From: Acidobacteriota bacterium
GTDB lineage: Bacteria; Acidobacteriota; Thermoanaerobaculia; Gp7-AA8
Length of the DNA stretch: 37,313 nt
Assembly: GCA_003223645.1 (NCBI GenBank)
Contig: QHVT01000037.1
Location: 1 to 37,313 of the forward strand
Direction: 5' to 3'
The translations under genes and the position numbers were made by a program. Every line of letters starts with the position of its first letter. Positions within the stretch are counted from its first letter, which is position 1. Below the pieces are notes generated by a model. The model did no database searches, had not been told where the DNA came from, and was given only the letters and a program-made list of their open reading frames with translations. Positions 8,049 through 15,916 of the stretch are shown here, in pieces.

Positions 8049-8753
8049 TCAGTCGTGAAGGCGCCGGGACATTAATCGCACCATCGCGAGCAGCAGCGAC
8101 GCTTCGCGCATGGTGAGCGCGGCGCGGCCGGTGAGCGCCTGCAATTCGGCGCACATGCGATCGGGACTCTTGTCGCCGAAATAGCCGATCTCCTGCAGCA
8201 GCGATCGCGCCTGCGCATTCAGTTGATGAATGAGCTGCTGCGGCGCGGGATCGGGCGCGGATCCGTGCGGGCGCAGTCCTTTGCCGAGCTCGTAGCAGAA
8301 GATCGCGACGGATTGCGCGAGGTTCATCGTCGGGAACTCCGGCCACGTCGGGATCGACGCCGTGCGCTGGCAGAGCATGACTTCGCGTCCGCTGAGTCCC
8401 CACGTCTCGCGTCCGAACACGATTGCGAGTCGATGTTCATCCTGCAGTGATTCCTCGGCGAGACGTGCGACGTCGAACGGCGAGAGTTGCTCGGAGACCT
8501 GCCGTGCGCGGACAGCAGTCGTCGCGATCGTGAGATGACAATCGACGAGTGCTTCTTCGAGCGTCGCGACGCGCGTGGCGTTGCCGACGACGTCGATCGC
8601 GCCGACGGCCCACCAGCTCGAGATGTCGTCGACGCGCTCCTGTTTTCCGCCGGCGATCCACAAATCAGTGATGCCGAAGTTCTTCATCGCGCGCGCGGCG
8701 GCGCCGACGTTTCCCGCCTCCTGCGGCTCGACCAAAACAATTCGGACGTGCAC
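8049..8753 (-). CDS. trmJ: tRNA (cytidine/uridine-2'-O-)-methyltransferase TrmJ-like
   Basis: A 234-residue SpoU/TrmD-superfamily (SPOUT) enzyme that 2'-O-methylates position 32 of the tRNA anticodon loop using S-adenosylmethionine. All three class motifs are visible: motif 1 VLVEPQEAGNVGAAARAMKN with the catalytic Arg region, motif 2 VFGRETWGLS, and motif 3 IPTWPEFPTMNLAQSVAIF, which together make the trefoil knot. The C-terminal helical extension (about 160-234) matches the TrmJ type rather than shorter SpoU proteins. The start is GTG 8753; it has no Shine-Dalgarno but a CATTAT hexamer 9 bases upstream on this strand. It is divergent from the phosphodiesterase gene with only 20 bases between starts. 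Confidence 0.88.
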   Translation of the reverse strand: MHVRIVLVEPQEAGNVGAAARAMKNFGITDLWIAGGKQERVDDISSWWAVGAIDVVGNATRVATLEEALVDCHLTIATTAVRARQVSEQLSPFDVARLAEESLQDEHRLAIVFGRETWGLSGREVMLCQRTASIPTWPEFPTMNLAQSVAIFCYELGKGLRPHGSAPDPAPQQLIHQLNAQARSLLQEIGYFGDKSPDRMCAELQALTGRAALTMREASLLLAMVRLMSRRLHD

Positions 8754-8761
8754 GCGCGCAG

Positions 8762-8768
8762 CATAATG
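8762..8768. promoter_or_regulatory. symmetric -10 element shared by two divergent genes
   Basis: GCATAATGC (8761-8769) is a perfect odd palindrome. Read rightwards it gives CATAAT, six bases before GTG 8774; read leftwards it gives CATTAT, nine bases before GTG 8753. Both would yield almost or fully leaderless mRNAs. No strong -35 is present on either side. Confidence 0.4.
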
Positions 8769-8773
8769 CGAGC

Positions 8774-10129
8774 GTGCGTCGAGTCCCTGTCGTTCTGACG
8801 ATCCTGACGCTTCTTCTGTTCACGTGCGCGCATCGCAATGAAAAGCGCGTGATCTTCATCGGCCTCGACGGCGCGGACTGGCGTCTGCTCGACCGCTTCG
8901 TCGCCGACGCCACGATGCCGCAGCTCGGCGCGATCCTCGAGCACGCGGAGCGGCGCGTCCTGCTCACGCAGCATCCGCCGCTCTCGCCGCTCGTGTGGAC
9001 GACGATGATGACGGGCGTCTCGCCGCTGCGGCATCGCATCCTCGACTTCACGCGCTACTCGCCAGCGACGCGCGCGCAGGAGCCGATCACGTCCGACGAG
9101 CGCGCGGTGCCGGCGATCTGGAACATGGCCGCGTCGCACGGAAAACGCGTCGGCGTGTTCGGCATGTGGGCGACGTATCCGCCCGAGCCGGGAATCGTGT
9201 TGACCGATCGCGATCTGCCGCGCGATTACGTCGCGGCCACGGAGCTCATTCACAGCAAAGCGAGAGCATGGATTCGCGCGAACGAGCCCGATCTCGCGAT
9301 CGTCTACTTCCAGGGCACGGACGAGATCGGACACTTCACGTCCGGCGACGTCGAGAAGTCGCGCGCGTACTTTCATCGCATCGACGAGATCCTCGGCGAC
9401 TATCGCGCGCTCGCCGAAGAGCTGCACGCGCAACTCGTGATCGCGAGCGACCACGGTTTCGACTGGGGCGGCAAACACGACGAGTCGAGCACCGCGACCG
9501 CGACCGCGGCGAAGTGGCATCGCAACGAAGGAATCTTCGTGCGATGGCCGCACGCGAAAGCGATCAAAGAGCCGATGCGCGTCGATCAGATTTGTTCGAC
9601 ACTGCTCGAGATTCTCGACATGCATGGTGGAGCGGCGCCCGCTTCGGGCGCCGACCTCTCGCGAGAATCCGGCGGCCGAAGCGGCCGCCGCTCCACAGGA
9701 GACGAGCAGGTGGCGAAGTTGAAGGCGCTCGGCTACCTGTCATCCACCGCCCCCGCCCCGAAAACTACAACCGGCACGCGCACGCCGCAGTCGTTCAACA
9801 ACGAAGGGCTCATCCTTCGCGAGACGGGACGCGACGATGCCGCCGAGCGCGCGTTCATGCAAGCGCTGACGCTCGATCCAAACTACGCATCCGCAAAACA
9901 GAACCTCGACGATCTGCTCGCGAAGCGCGGCATCGAGAAGCTGAGAGCGCGCGATTGCAAAGGCGCGGTTGCGGATCTCCGTCGCGTCGCGAAGGAGAGC
10001 GCGCTGTTGTGGGCGTCGATCGCGGCCGCGGAAGGATGCCTCGGCAACGACCGCGCGGCGGAAGACGCGGTGCGCCGTTCGCTCGCGTTGAATCCGAATC
10101 AACCCGAGCTTCGTCGTTTAGTAGACTGA
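8774..10129 (+). CDS. alkaline-phosphatase-superfamily phosphodiesterase lipoprotein with TPR tail
   Basis: The N-terminus is a lipoprotein signal (LTLLLFTCAH, lipobox Cys about residue 15). Residues 20-280 form a type I phosphodiesterase / nucleotide pyrophosphatase domain: VIFIGLDGADWRLLD holds the first metal Asp, PPLSPLVWTTMMTGVSPLRH the Thr nucleophile region, FQGTDEIGHF and ASDHGFDWGGKHD the second metal cluster. Residues about 325-450 are tetratricopeptide repeats. This arrangement is common in proteins annotated as alkaline phosphatase family with TPRs; the natural substrate is unknown. Residues about 285-308 are encoded by a complete family A palindromic element (9627-9696), inserted in frame exactly at the end of the catalytic domain. 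The GTG start has no Shine-Dalgarno. The gene is followed 18 bases later by the TonB receptor. Confidence 0.85.
   Translation: MRRVPVVLTILTLLLFTCAHRNEKRVIFIGLDGADWRLLDRFVADATMPQLGAILEHAERRVLLTQHPPLSPLVWTTMMTGVSPLRHRILDFTRYSPATRAQEPITSDERAVPAIWNMAASHGKRVGVFGMWATYPPEPGIVLTDRDLPRDYVAATELIHSKARAWIRANEPDLAIVYFQGTDEIGHFTSGDVEKSRAYFHRIDEILGDYRALAEELHAQLVIASDHGFDWGGKHDESSTATATAAKWHRNEGIFVRWPHAKAIKEPMRVDQICSTLLEILDMHGGAAPASGADLSRESGGRSGRRSTGDEQVAKLKALGYLSSTAPAPKTTTGTRTPQSFNNEGLILRETGRDDAAERAFMQALTLDPNYASAKQNLDDLLAKRGIEKLRARDCKGAVADLRRVAKESALLWASIAAAEGCLGNDRAAEDAVRRSLALNPNQPELRRLVD
9627..9696 (+). repeat. palindromic element family A, complete, inside a CDS
   Basis: Seventy bases bounded by GTGGAGCGGCG and CGCCGCTCCAC with a central TCTCGCGAGA palindrome, so three nested dyads. 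It is translated in frame within the phosphodiesterase as a Gly/Ala/Ser/Arg-rich linker. Related copies lie at 25966 and 30171, a half at 7466. Confidence 0.9.
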
Positions 10130-10147
10130 GCCGTACAGGAGGCGTCC

Positions 10148-12940
10148 ATGCGTTCTCTCCGGGTCTTTTCCCTGGCGATTCTTCTCCTCATCTCCACCGC
10201 GGCGCTCGCGCAGCTGACCACGGGCAATCTGACCGGCACCGCCGTCGACAACCAGGGCGCGTCGTTGCCGGGCGTGACCGTCACGCTCATGAGCAGTCCG
10301 CCGCAGGTGCAGGTGACGAATGCCGAAGGGGAGTTTCGATTCTTCTCGCTCCCGCCGGCCACGTACACCATCAAAGCGCAGCTGGAAGGATTCGGATCGA
10401 CGCAGCAGCCCGTGACGGTGAACCTCGGCCGCACGACGTCGACCGTGATCACGATGTCGCCGGCGATCCAGGAAGACATCACCGTGACCGCCGAAGCGCC
10501 GCTGCTCGATACGAGATCGGCCTCGATCGACACGAACCTCGGCGCGGTCGCGATCGAGACGCTGCCGACGGGACGCAACTACTCGTCCATCGCGCAGGTC
10601 GTTCCCGGTGTTGCGTCGGACGCAAATCCGGGGAACAAAGATCAGAACACCATCACCGTCTACGGCTCGTCGGGCGCGGAGAACGCGTACTACGTCGACG
10701 GCGTGAACACGACGAATCTCGAGTACGGATTTCAGGGGAAGGAGCTGAACTTCGAGTTCATCCGCGAGGTCAACGTGAAGACCGGCGGATACGAAGCGGA
10801 GTTCGGACGCGCGACCGGCGGCATCGTCAACGTGATCACGAAGTCGGGCGGCAACGAGCTGAGCGGCGACGTGTTCGGATACCGCGACTCCGACTCGCTG
10901 CAGACCGACGCGAAGGAGGTCGTCGACGCGACGCTGGCCGGCTTCACGCGCAGCGACTACGGCGCCGACGTCGGCGGATTCATCGTCCACGACAAGCTGT
11001 GGTTCTTCGCCGCGTACGACCGCGTGCAGAACTCGATCGACAACATCCTTCCCGAAGGTCCGCGCGCGGGCAGTATCGAAACGTCGGACAGCGCTCGCGA
11101 TCTCGGATCGGCGAAGCTCACGTACAACGCCGCAGCCGGACAATCGCTTGTCTTCACGTTCCTGCAAGACCCGCGCATCGATACCGGTGCGATCAACGAC
11201 GCGAGCCACACGCTGATCGGCGATCCGAGCACGTACCTCGGGCGCCAGGATTTCGGCGGCCACGACTACGCGCTGCGCTACGACGGCGTGATCGGCTCCG
11301 CGTGGGTGTTGAGCGCGCAGGCCGCGCGGCATCAGGAGAGCAACTCCGTCGGTCCGTCGACGTCGACCGGCGACACCGTGCAGTTCCGCGACGCGGCCAA
11401 CAAGTTCTATCAGACCGGCGGATTCGGTCTGATCCAGGACAAGAACTTCGACCGCCATCACTACACCGGCTCGGCGATGCGCCTCCTCGGCAATCACGAG
11501 CTCAAAGGCGGCATCGAGTACGAAGACGACAAGGCGGAAGTCACGAAGCGGATGTCCGGAGGGCAGCAGGTCACGATCTTCACGAAGGACGTCAACCCGT
11601 CGAAGAAGATCTACAGCCACTTTTACTGGACGACGCCGAGCGCGACGATCGGGAACGCGCCGGTCTCGCAGCTCAACGCGTCGCCCGAGCACAAGATCAC
11701 GAGCCTCTATCTGCAGGACCGCTGGAGCGTGAACAGCAATCTCGTGCTCACCTACGGCGTGCGCTGGGATAAGCAGGAGATCATCGACGCGTCGGGCGTC
11801 ACGCAGATCAATCTCGACAAAGACTTCGCGCCGCGCCTCGGCCTCGTGTGGGACCCGGACGGCACGCATCGCTCGCGCGTGTTCGCGTCGTACGGCCGCT
11901 ACTACGAAGAGATCCCGATGGATCTCGTCATCCGCTCGTTCTCGTACGAGCGGCAGCCGCGCATCATCAATTACTCGCCGACGAGCACGACGCCCGATCC
12001 GGCGGCCGAAGCGGACCTCGATACCGACTCGGCGATCCTCGGCGGATTCACCGAGCCGTCCGATCCCGATCTCGAGAACCAGTACATCAACGAATACCTC
12101 CTCGGATACGAGCGCGAAGTGCGCAACGATGTCTCGATCGGCGTCAAAGGCATCTATCGCAACTACGGACAGGTCATCGAAGACTTCCTCTGCGACAAGG
12201 ACGGCACGTACTGCATCGGCAATCCCGGCGAAGGGATCATGAAGCAGGCGTTTACGCTCGACTACAAGCACCAGTTCGACGTACCGAAAGCAAAGCGCGT
12301 GTTCAAGGGCGTGCAACTCACCGCCACGAAGCGCTTCTCGAATCACTGGCAGGCAATCGCGTCGTATCTCTACTCGAGGCTCGACGGCAACTTCGACGGC
12401 GAGTACGCGCCGTTCACGAACGTCGGCGCCGATCCGAACATCACCGCCGCGTACGACTACTACGACTTCTTCACGAACGGCGACGATCTGACGAAGATCA
12501 CGAACCGCGGTCCGCTGTCGAATGACCGGCGTCATTCGTTCAAGATGTCGGGCACGTACGAAACGCCGTGGAAGCTCTCGATCGGCGCGTCCGCGTACTG
12601 GCGCAGCGGAACTCCGGTCACGCGCTACGGCTTCTCCGACGCGTACGGACGCTACGAATTTTTCCTGACGACGCGCGGCGCGGAAGGACGCACGCCGAGC
12701 AACTACGACGTCGACGTGCACCTCGGATATCCGATCGAGCTCGCCCGCGGCGTGCGCGTGAATCTGCTGCTCGACGTCTTCAGCCTGCTCGACACGCAGC
12801 GCGCCGTCCTGCTCGATCAGCGATACGCATTCGAGGAGGCGGACAACTTGAAACCGATGTCGTCGAATCCCGACTACAGGAACGCGGTGCTGCGAACGCC
12901 GCCGACGAGCGCGCGGCTCGGGGTGAGGATCAGCTTCTGA
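10148..12940 (+). CDS. TonB-dependent receptor with carboxypeptidase-regulatory-like domain
   Basis: A 930-residue outer-membrane transporter energised by TonB. A signal peptide (LAILLLISTAALAQ) is followed by a CarboxypepD_reg-like Ig fold at about 25-105 (GTAVDNQGASLPGVTVTLMS, EFRFFSLPPATYTI), a TonB-box-like ITVTAEAP near 120, a plug domain at about 135-235 (YYVDGVNTTN, EVNVKTGGYEAEFGRATGG, VNVITKSGGN) and a beta barrel ending with the terminal aromatic of RLGVRISF. Family members with this layout import oligosaccharides, peptides or chelates; the ligand cannot be told. A strong AGGAGG lies 6 bases before the ATG. It follows the phosphodiesterase by 18 bases, so the two are probably co-transcribed. 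Full length, no disruption seen. Confidence 0.95.
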   Translation: MRSLRVFSLAILLLISTAALAQLTTGNLTGTAVDNQGASLPGVTVTLMSSPPQVQVTNAEGEFRFFSLPPATYTIKAQLEGFGSTQQPVTVNLGRTTSTVITMSPAIQEDITVTAEAPLLDTRSASIDTNLGAVAIETLPTGRNYSSIAQVVPGVASDANPGNKDQNTITVYGSSGAENAYYVDGVNTTNLEYGFQGKELNFEFIREVNVKTGGYEAEFGRATGGIVNVITKSGGNELSGDVFGYRDSDSLQTDAKEVVDATLAGFTRSDYGADVGGFIVHDKLWFFAAYDRVQNSIDNILPEGPRAGSIETSDSARDLGSAKLTYNAAAGQSLVFTFLQDPRIDTGAINDASHTLIGDPSTYLGRQDFGGHDYALRYDGVIGSAWVLSAQAARHQESNSVGPSTSTGDTVQFRDAANKFYQTGGFGLIQDKNFDRHHYTGSAMRLLGNHELKGGIEYEDDKAEVTKRMSGGQQVTIFTKDVNPSKKIYSHFYWTTPSATIGNAPVSQLNASPEHKITSLYLQDRWSVNSNLVLTYGVRWDKQEIIDASGVTQINLDKDFAPRLGLVWDPDGTHRSRVFASYGRYYEEIPMDLVIRSFSYERQPRIINYSPTSTTPDPAAEADLDTDSAILGGFTEPSDPDLENQYINEYLLGYEREVRNDVSIGVKGIYRNYGQVIEDFLCDKDGTYCIGNPGEGIMKQAFTLDYKHQFDVPKAKRVFKGVQLTATKRFSNHWQAIASYLYSRLDGNFDGEYAPFTNVGADPNITAAYDYYDFFTNGDDLTKITNRGPLSNDRRHSFKMSGTYETPWKLSIGASAYWRSGTPVTRYGFSDAYGRYEFFLTTRGAEGRTPSNYDVDVHLGYPIELARGVRVNLLLDVFSLLDTQRAVLLDQRYAFEEADNLKPMSSNPDYRNAVLRTPPTSARLGVRISF

Positions 12941-12948
12941 CGGCGCCG

Positions 12949-13461
12949 GTGCTCACCACGCCGCGCCTTCGCATGCGGATGCTCGAGGCGCGCGACTTCG
13001 AAGAATACGCGGCGCTGCACAGCGACTTCGAAGTCACGCGCTTCACCACGCGCACGCAACTTTCACGGATGGACGCGTGGAAGCATCTGGCGATGATCGT
13101 CGGGCACTGGCACCTGCGTGGCTTCGGGATGTGGGGCGTCGAGGAGCTTGCGAGCGGAAAGCTCGTCGGGCGTGTTGGATTTCACGAGCCCGACGGCTGG
13201 CCGGACTTCGAATTGGGATGGACGATTGGCCGCGAGTTCTGGGGCAAGGGATATGCGACCGAGGCGGCGCGGGCAGCGTTGAAGCACGCGTTTGGTGAGA
13301 TGGGACGCGATCGCGTGATCAGTCTCATCGATCCGCTGAACGCGCGCTCGCTGAGCGTCGCACAGAAACTCGGCGAGACGATCGAAGATCACTTCGATCT
13401 CGACGGACATCGTTTGATCGTGTACGGAATCAGGAAGGAGACGTTCGATGCGCAACTATGA
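12949..13461 (+). CDS. RimJ/RimL-type GNAT acetyltransferase
   Basis: About 170 residues with the RimL-like GNAT pattern: LTTPRLRMRMLEARDFEEY at the N-terminus, GFGMWGVEELASGKLVGRVG in the centre, FELGWTIGREFWGKGYATEA as the acetyl-CoA loop, and SLIDPLNARSLSVAQKLGE as the conserved C-terminal Asn/Ser motif. Such enzymes acetylate protein N-termini or small amines. The start is uncertain: a GTG at 12949 begins right where homology begins, with no Shine-Dalgarno, 8 bases after the receptor's stop; the frame is open far upstream inside the receptor gene. Its end overlaps the DinB start by 14 bases, so the pair is likely coupled. Confidence 0.82.
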   Translation: MLTTPRLRMRMLEARDFEEYAALHSDFEVTRFTTRTQLSRMDAWKHLAMIVGHWHLRGFGMWGVEELASGKLVGRVGFHEPDGWPDFELGWTIGREFWGKGYATEAARAALKHAFGEMGRDRVISLIDPLNARSLSVAQKLGETIEDHFDLDGHRLIVYGIRKETFDAQL

Positions 13462-13933
13462 ATTCTTCGCCGCGCGTTTGGAGCAGGAGATCCCGGCATT
13501 CGTGAAAGTGTTGAAGGCGATTCCGCCGGACAAGTTCGACTTCCGGCCGCACGAGAAAAACACGCCGGCCGGCGCGCTGGCGAGACAGATCGCGACGGAG
13601 ATCGATTGCCTCACCGGTTTGTTCAGGAACGGCACCGCTGATTTCAAATCCGCCGGCGGCCCGGAAACGCTCGACGAGATCGTCGCGATGTTCGAGAACG
13701 GCGCGAAAAGCGTCGTCGCCAGCGCAAAGTCGACGAACGAAGATCTCTGGCGCGGCCCCGCGAAGTTCGTCTTCGACGGCCACGTCGCGTGGGAAGCATC
13801 GGCGGCCGACATCGCCTGGGGATTCCTGTTCGATCTCATCCACCATCGCGGACAGCTCAGCGTCTACCTTCGCCCGATGGGAGCGAAGGTGCCGGCGATT
13901 TACGGGCCCTCGGCGGATGACCCGGGGGTGTAG
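13448..13933 (+). CDS. DinB-family protein
   Basis: A 161-residue four-helix-bundle protein of the DinB/YfiT superfamily. The diagnostic C-terminal motif LIHHRGQLSVYLRPMG followed by VPAIYGPSADDPGV is clear and carries two of the metal-ligand His positions. The first His, usually in a 'x-x-H-x-A' at the start of helix 2, appears replaced: the aligned region reads AGALARQIATEID. Some family members are thiol-dependent S-transferases, others are uncharacterised. It overlaps the upstream acetyltransferase by 14 bases. The stop is followed directly by a tandem-unit hairpin (13934-14043) facing a convergent gene. Confidence 0.85.
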   Translation: MRNYEFFAARLEQEIPAFVKVLKAIPPDKFDFRPHEKNTPAGALARQIATEIDCLTGLFRNGTADFKSAGGPETLDEIVAMFENGAKSVVASAKSTNEDLWRGPAKFVFDGHVAWEASAADIAWGFLFDLIHHRGQLSVYLRPMGAKVPAIYGPSADDPGV

Positions 13934-14043
13934 AGGCTCAGAGGCTCATAGGCGCACAGGCTCATAGGCGCACAGGCTCATAGACTTCTTTGAGCCTCTG
14001 AGCCTCTGAGCCTCTGAGCCCATGAGCCCATGAGCCTTGCCTC
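13934..14043. repeat. hairpin made of tandem units (GGCTCATA family)
   Basis: The left arm is built of units such as AGGCTCAT and AGGCGCAC (a 16 bp unit repeated about 2.5 times), the loop is ACTTCTTT, and the right arm repeats GAGCCTCT three times and GAGCCCAT twice. The arms are imperfect complements of about 50 bases. It fills the whole gap between convergent genes and could be a bidirectional terminator. The same units recur at 21059-21229, also between convergent genes. Confidence 0.85.
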
Positions 14044-15021
14044 CTAGGGCTTCGCTTTCAAGCTCTCCACCAGCGCCTGCAGCCGCGTGCGCGCCTCGGT
14101 CTGCTGATCCACCGTTCCGCTCGAGAGCGTCGAGATCGAGATCAGCTCGTTGACGACGTCGGGTGTGGCGTCGCCGGTCGCGATCGAGCCTTTCGTTTCG
14201 CCGGTCGCCATCAGCCGGCGGCGCTCTTCCATCGCGCGCTGCTGTTCGCTCGTCCGCTTCTCCAATTCGCCGGGAAGGGCGAGCTTTGCTTCGTCGACGG
14301 CGTTTTTCAGATGACCGCGATCGATGGTTTTCGCGGCGATGAAGTCGCGGATCTGCAGTAAGCGCTTCGCGGCCGGAAAGTACGGACTGTTCGGATCGTC
14401 GATGAGCTTCGCCTGCACGACCGCGACCTGCGCGACCGCGGCTTTGTTGCCGCTCTCGACGCCCAGCTCCGCGGTCGCTTTCACTGACTTCCCGATCTCC
14501 GCCAACGCGACTCCGTTCGCGTCTCCGGGATTCACCCACGCGTTGACCGGAATCTCCTGATGCGTCGTCTTGCCGTCGAAGCCGGTCGAGTCGACGAGCA
14601 CGTTGCGGATGTACACGCGATTGTTCGCGCTGAACGTGCCTTTCTTCTTCGGCACCGTGACTTCGACGCGATATCCGTTGGAGCCGGTGACCGTCACGTA
14701 GCGCAGTTCTTTTTCGGTGGAGACGTATTCGACCGTCTTCTCGTCGGAAACGCGTCCGCCTTCTTCGCGCTGCAGCGACGCCCATTTGTACGAGCCGTCG
14801 CCGCGCGGCTCGCGGATCGTCTCGATGTCGTTGTCGACGATCGCCAGCAGCACCTGCCGCTCGTCATTGAGATCCTTCGCGACGTCGGTGACTCGTCCGA
14901 CGGCGTGGAGATCGCGGGCGAGCATCTCGTTCTTGTCGTCGGGCTGCGCGGGCGGCGATGGTTGCTGCGCGAGCGCGGCGGTGGTGAGGAGAAGCAGGGC
15001 GGCGCCGATGATGTTACGCAT
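14044..15021 (-). CDS. hypothetical exported protein
   Basis: I do not recognise the family. The 325-residue product has a signal peptide (MRNIIGAALLLLTTAALAQQ) and then a region rich in strands (VNDNIETIREPRG-like, YRVEVTVPKKK, YIRNVLVDSTGF) and an alpha-helical C-terminal half with heptad-like stretches around LPGELEKRTSEQQRAMEERR, suggesting a coiled segment. It is likely periplasmic. I start at ATG 15021 rather than the upstream in-frame codon at 15114 because the signal peptide begins there; TATATT lies 7 bases upstream and there is no Shine-Dalgarno, so the message may be leaderless. It is divergent from the MerR regulator with the operator between them, so it may be a regulated target. 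Confidence 0.7.
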   Translation of the reverse strand: MRNIIGAALLLLTTAALAQQPSPPAQPDDKNEMLARDLHAVGRVTDVAKDLNDERQVLLAIVDNDIETIREPRGDGSYKWASLQREEGGRVSDEKTVEYVSTEKELRYVTVTGSNGYRVEVTVPKKKGTFSANNRVYIRNVLVDSTGFDGKTTHQEIPVNAWVNPGDANGVALAEIGKSVKATAELGVESGNKAAVAQVAVVQAKLIDDPNSPYFPAAKRLLQIRDFIAAKTIDRGHLKNAVDEAKLALPGELEKRTSEQQRAMEERRRLMATGETKGSIATGDATPDVVNELISISTLSSGTVDQQTEARTRLQALVESLKAKP

Positions 15022-15028
15022 GGGCGCG

Positions 15029-15034
15029 AATATA
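15029..15034 (-). promoter_or_regulatory. candidate -10 of the exported-protein gene
   Basis: On the minus strand TATATT lies seven bases before ATG 15021, five of six matches to consensus. The MerR-type operator at 15043-15061 would sit in its spacer and -35 region. Confidence 0.4.
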
Positions 15035-15038
15035 CCTC

Positions 15039-15069
15039 TTGCACCTCTCGTAGCGTGAGGTTCTAGGCT
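15039..15069 (+). promoter_or_regulatory. MerR-type promoter with 19 bp spacer and operator dyad
   Basis: TTGCAC (15039-15044) and TAGGCT (15064-15069) are separated by exactly 19 bases, the overlong spacer characteristic of promoters activated by MerR regulators. The spacer carries the dyad ACCTCTCG-TAG-CGTGAGGT (15043-15061), 7 of 8 bases symmetric. The regulator's ATG is at 15078, so transcription would begin within a base or two of it. Autoregulation by the adjacent gene is inferred. Confidence 0.7.
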
Positions 15070-15077
15070 GTGCGGCG

Positions 15078-15788
15078 ATGAACAAAACGCACTGGAAAAT
15101 CGGCGAGCTGGCAAAGCGGACGGGTGTGTCGATCCGGACGCTGCACCACTACGACGAGATCGGACTTCTCTCTCCGTCGCACCGCACGGAGTCGGGCCAC
15201 CGGCTGTACGGCCGCGAAGAAGTCGTCCGGCTGCAGCAGATCCTCTCGCTGCGGCAGTCAGGGTTCTCGCTCGAAGAAATCCGCTCGATGCTCGCCCGCC
15301 GGCATTCCAACGCGCAGCAATTCATCACACAACACATCGCGCGACTGCGGCAGCAGATCGCCGCGCAGCAGGAGCTCTGCGCGCGGCTGGAGCGAATCGC
15401 GGAGCGCTACGAATCGGCGAGCGCCGAAGAATTCATTGAAGCAATCGAGGTGATGACGATGTTCGAAAAGTACTACACGAAAGAGCAGCTCGAGACGCTG
15501 CGCCAGCGCGCCGAGACCCTCGGCGACACGCATATCAAGGAAGTGGAACAGGAGTGGCCGCGCCTCATCGCGGACGTCCGCGCCGAAATGCAGAAGGGCA
15601 CCGACCCGAAAGACCCGCACATCCAGGCGCTCGCGACGCGATGGATGGAGCTCGTGCACGAGTTCACCGGCGGCGATCCCGGCATCACGCAGTCGCTGAA
15701 GAACCTCTACGCGGGCGAGCCGGAGCTCACTTCGCAGCAGGCGCTCGACAGCGAGATTTTTTCCTACGTTCGCAAAGCATTGTCGTAG
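15078..15788 (+). CDS. MerR-family transcriptional regulator with TipAS domain
   Basis: A 236-residue regulator. Residues 6-75 are the winged-helix MerR domain (KIGELAKRTGVSIRTLHHYD, then GHRLYGREEVVRLQQI), residues 75-120 a coiled dimerisation helix, and about 125-236 a TipAS ligand-binding domain (YYTKEQLETLRQRAE, EWPRLIADVRAEM, ELVHEFTGGD, YVRKAL). TipAS domains of TipAL and relatives capture antibiotics or other hydrophobic ligands and switch on promoters with 19 bp spacers; such a promoter lies directly upstream. The ATG has no Shine-Dalgarno. Stop is followed at once by a tandem-unit hairpin. Confidence 0.92.
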   Translation: MNKTHWKIGELAKRTGVSIRTLHHYDEIGLLSPSHRTESGHRLYGREEVVRLQQILSLRQSGFSLEEIRSMLARRHSNAQQFITQHIARLRQQIAAQQELCARLERIAERYESASAEEFIEAIEVMTMFEKYYTKEQLETLRQRAETLGDTHIKEVEQEWPRLIADVRAEMQKGTDPKDPHIQALATRWMELVHEFTGGDPGITQSLKNLYAGEPELTSQQALDSEIFSYVRKALS

Positions 15789-15916
15789 TTAGTTACGCGG
15801 TTGCGCGGTTGCGCGGTTGCGCGGTTGCGCGGTTACGCGGTTACGCGGTCGCGCGGCATAAGACGCGGTATAACCGCCGAGTGACCGCGCAACCGCGTAA
15901 CCGCGCAACCGAGGTT
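15789..15916. repeat. hairpin made of tandem units (GCGCGGTT family)
   Basis: The left arm repeats the 8-mer TTGCGCGG/TTACGCGG about eight times; after a spacer of about 25 bases the right arm repeats its complement (ACCGCGCA, ACCGCGTA). The right arm runs into the GluQRS reading frame. A related hairpin is inside menD at 27987-28050. Confidence 0.88.

Noticed and set aside
8995-11772. Long plus-strand frame across two genes
   Set aside because: Arg-rich shadow frame crossing the ends of the phosphodiesterase and receptor genes.
10118-12721. Long minus-strand frame opposite the TonB receptor
   Set aside because: Val/Arg-rich antisense shadow typical of high-GC DNA.
13934-14043. Simple rho-independent terminator
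   Set aside because: A strong hairpin exists but there is no T-tract on either strand; termination remains only a possibility.
15789-15916. Possible CRISPR array
   Set aside because: Units are only about 8 bp, directly abutting, with no spacers and inverted in the second half.
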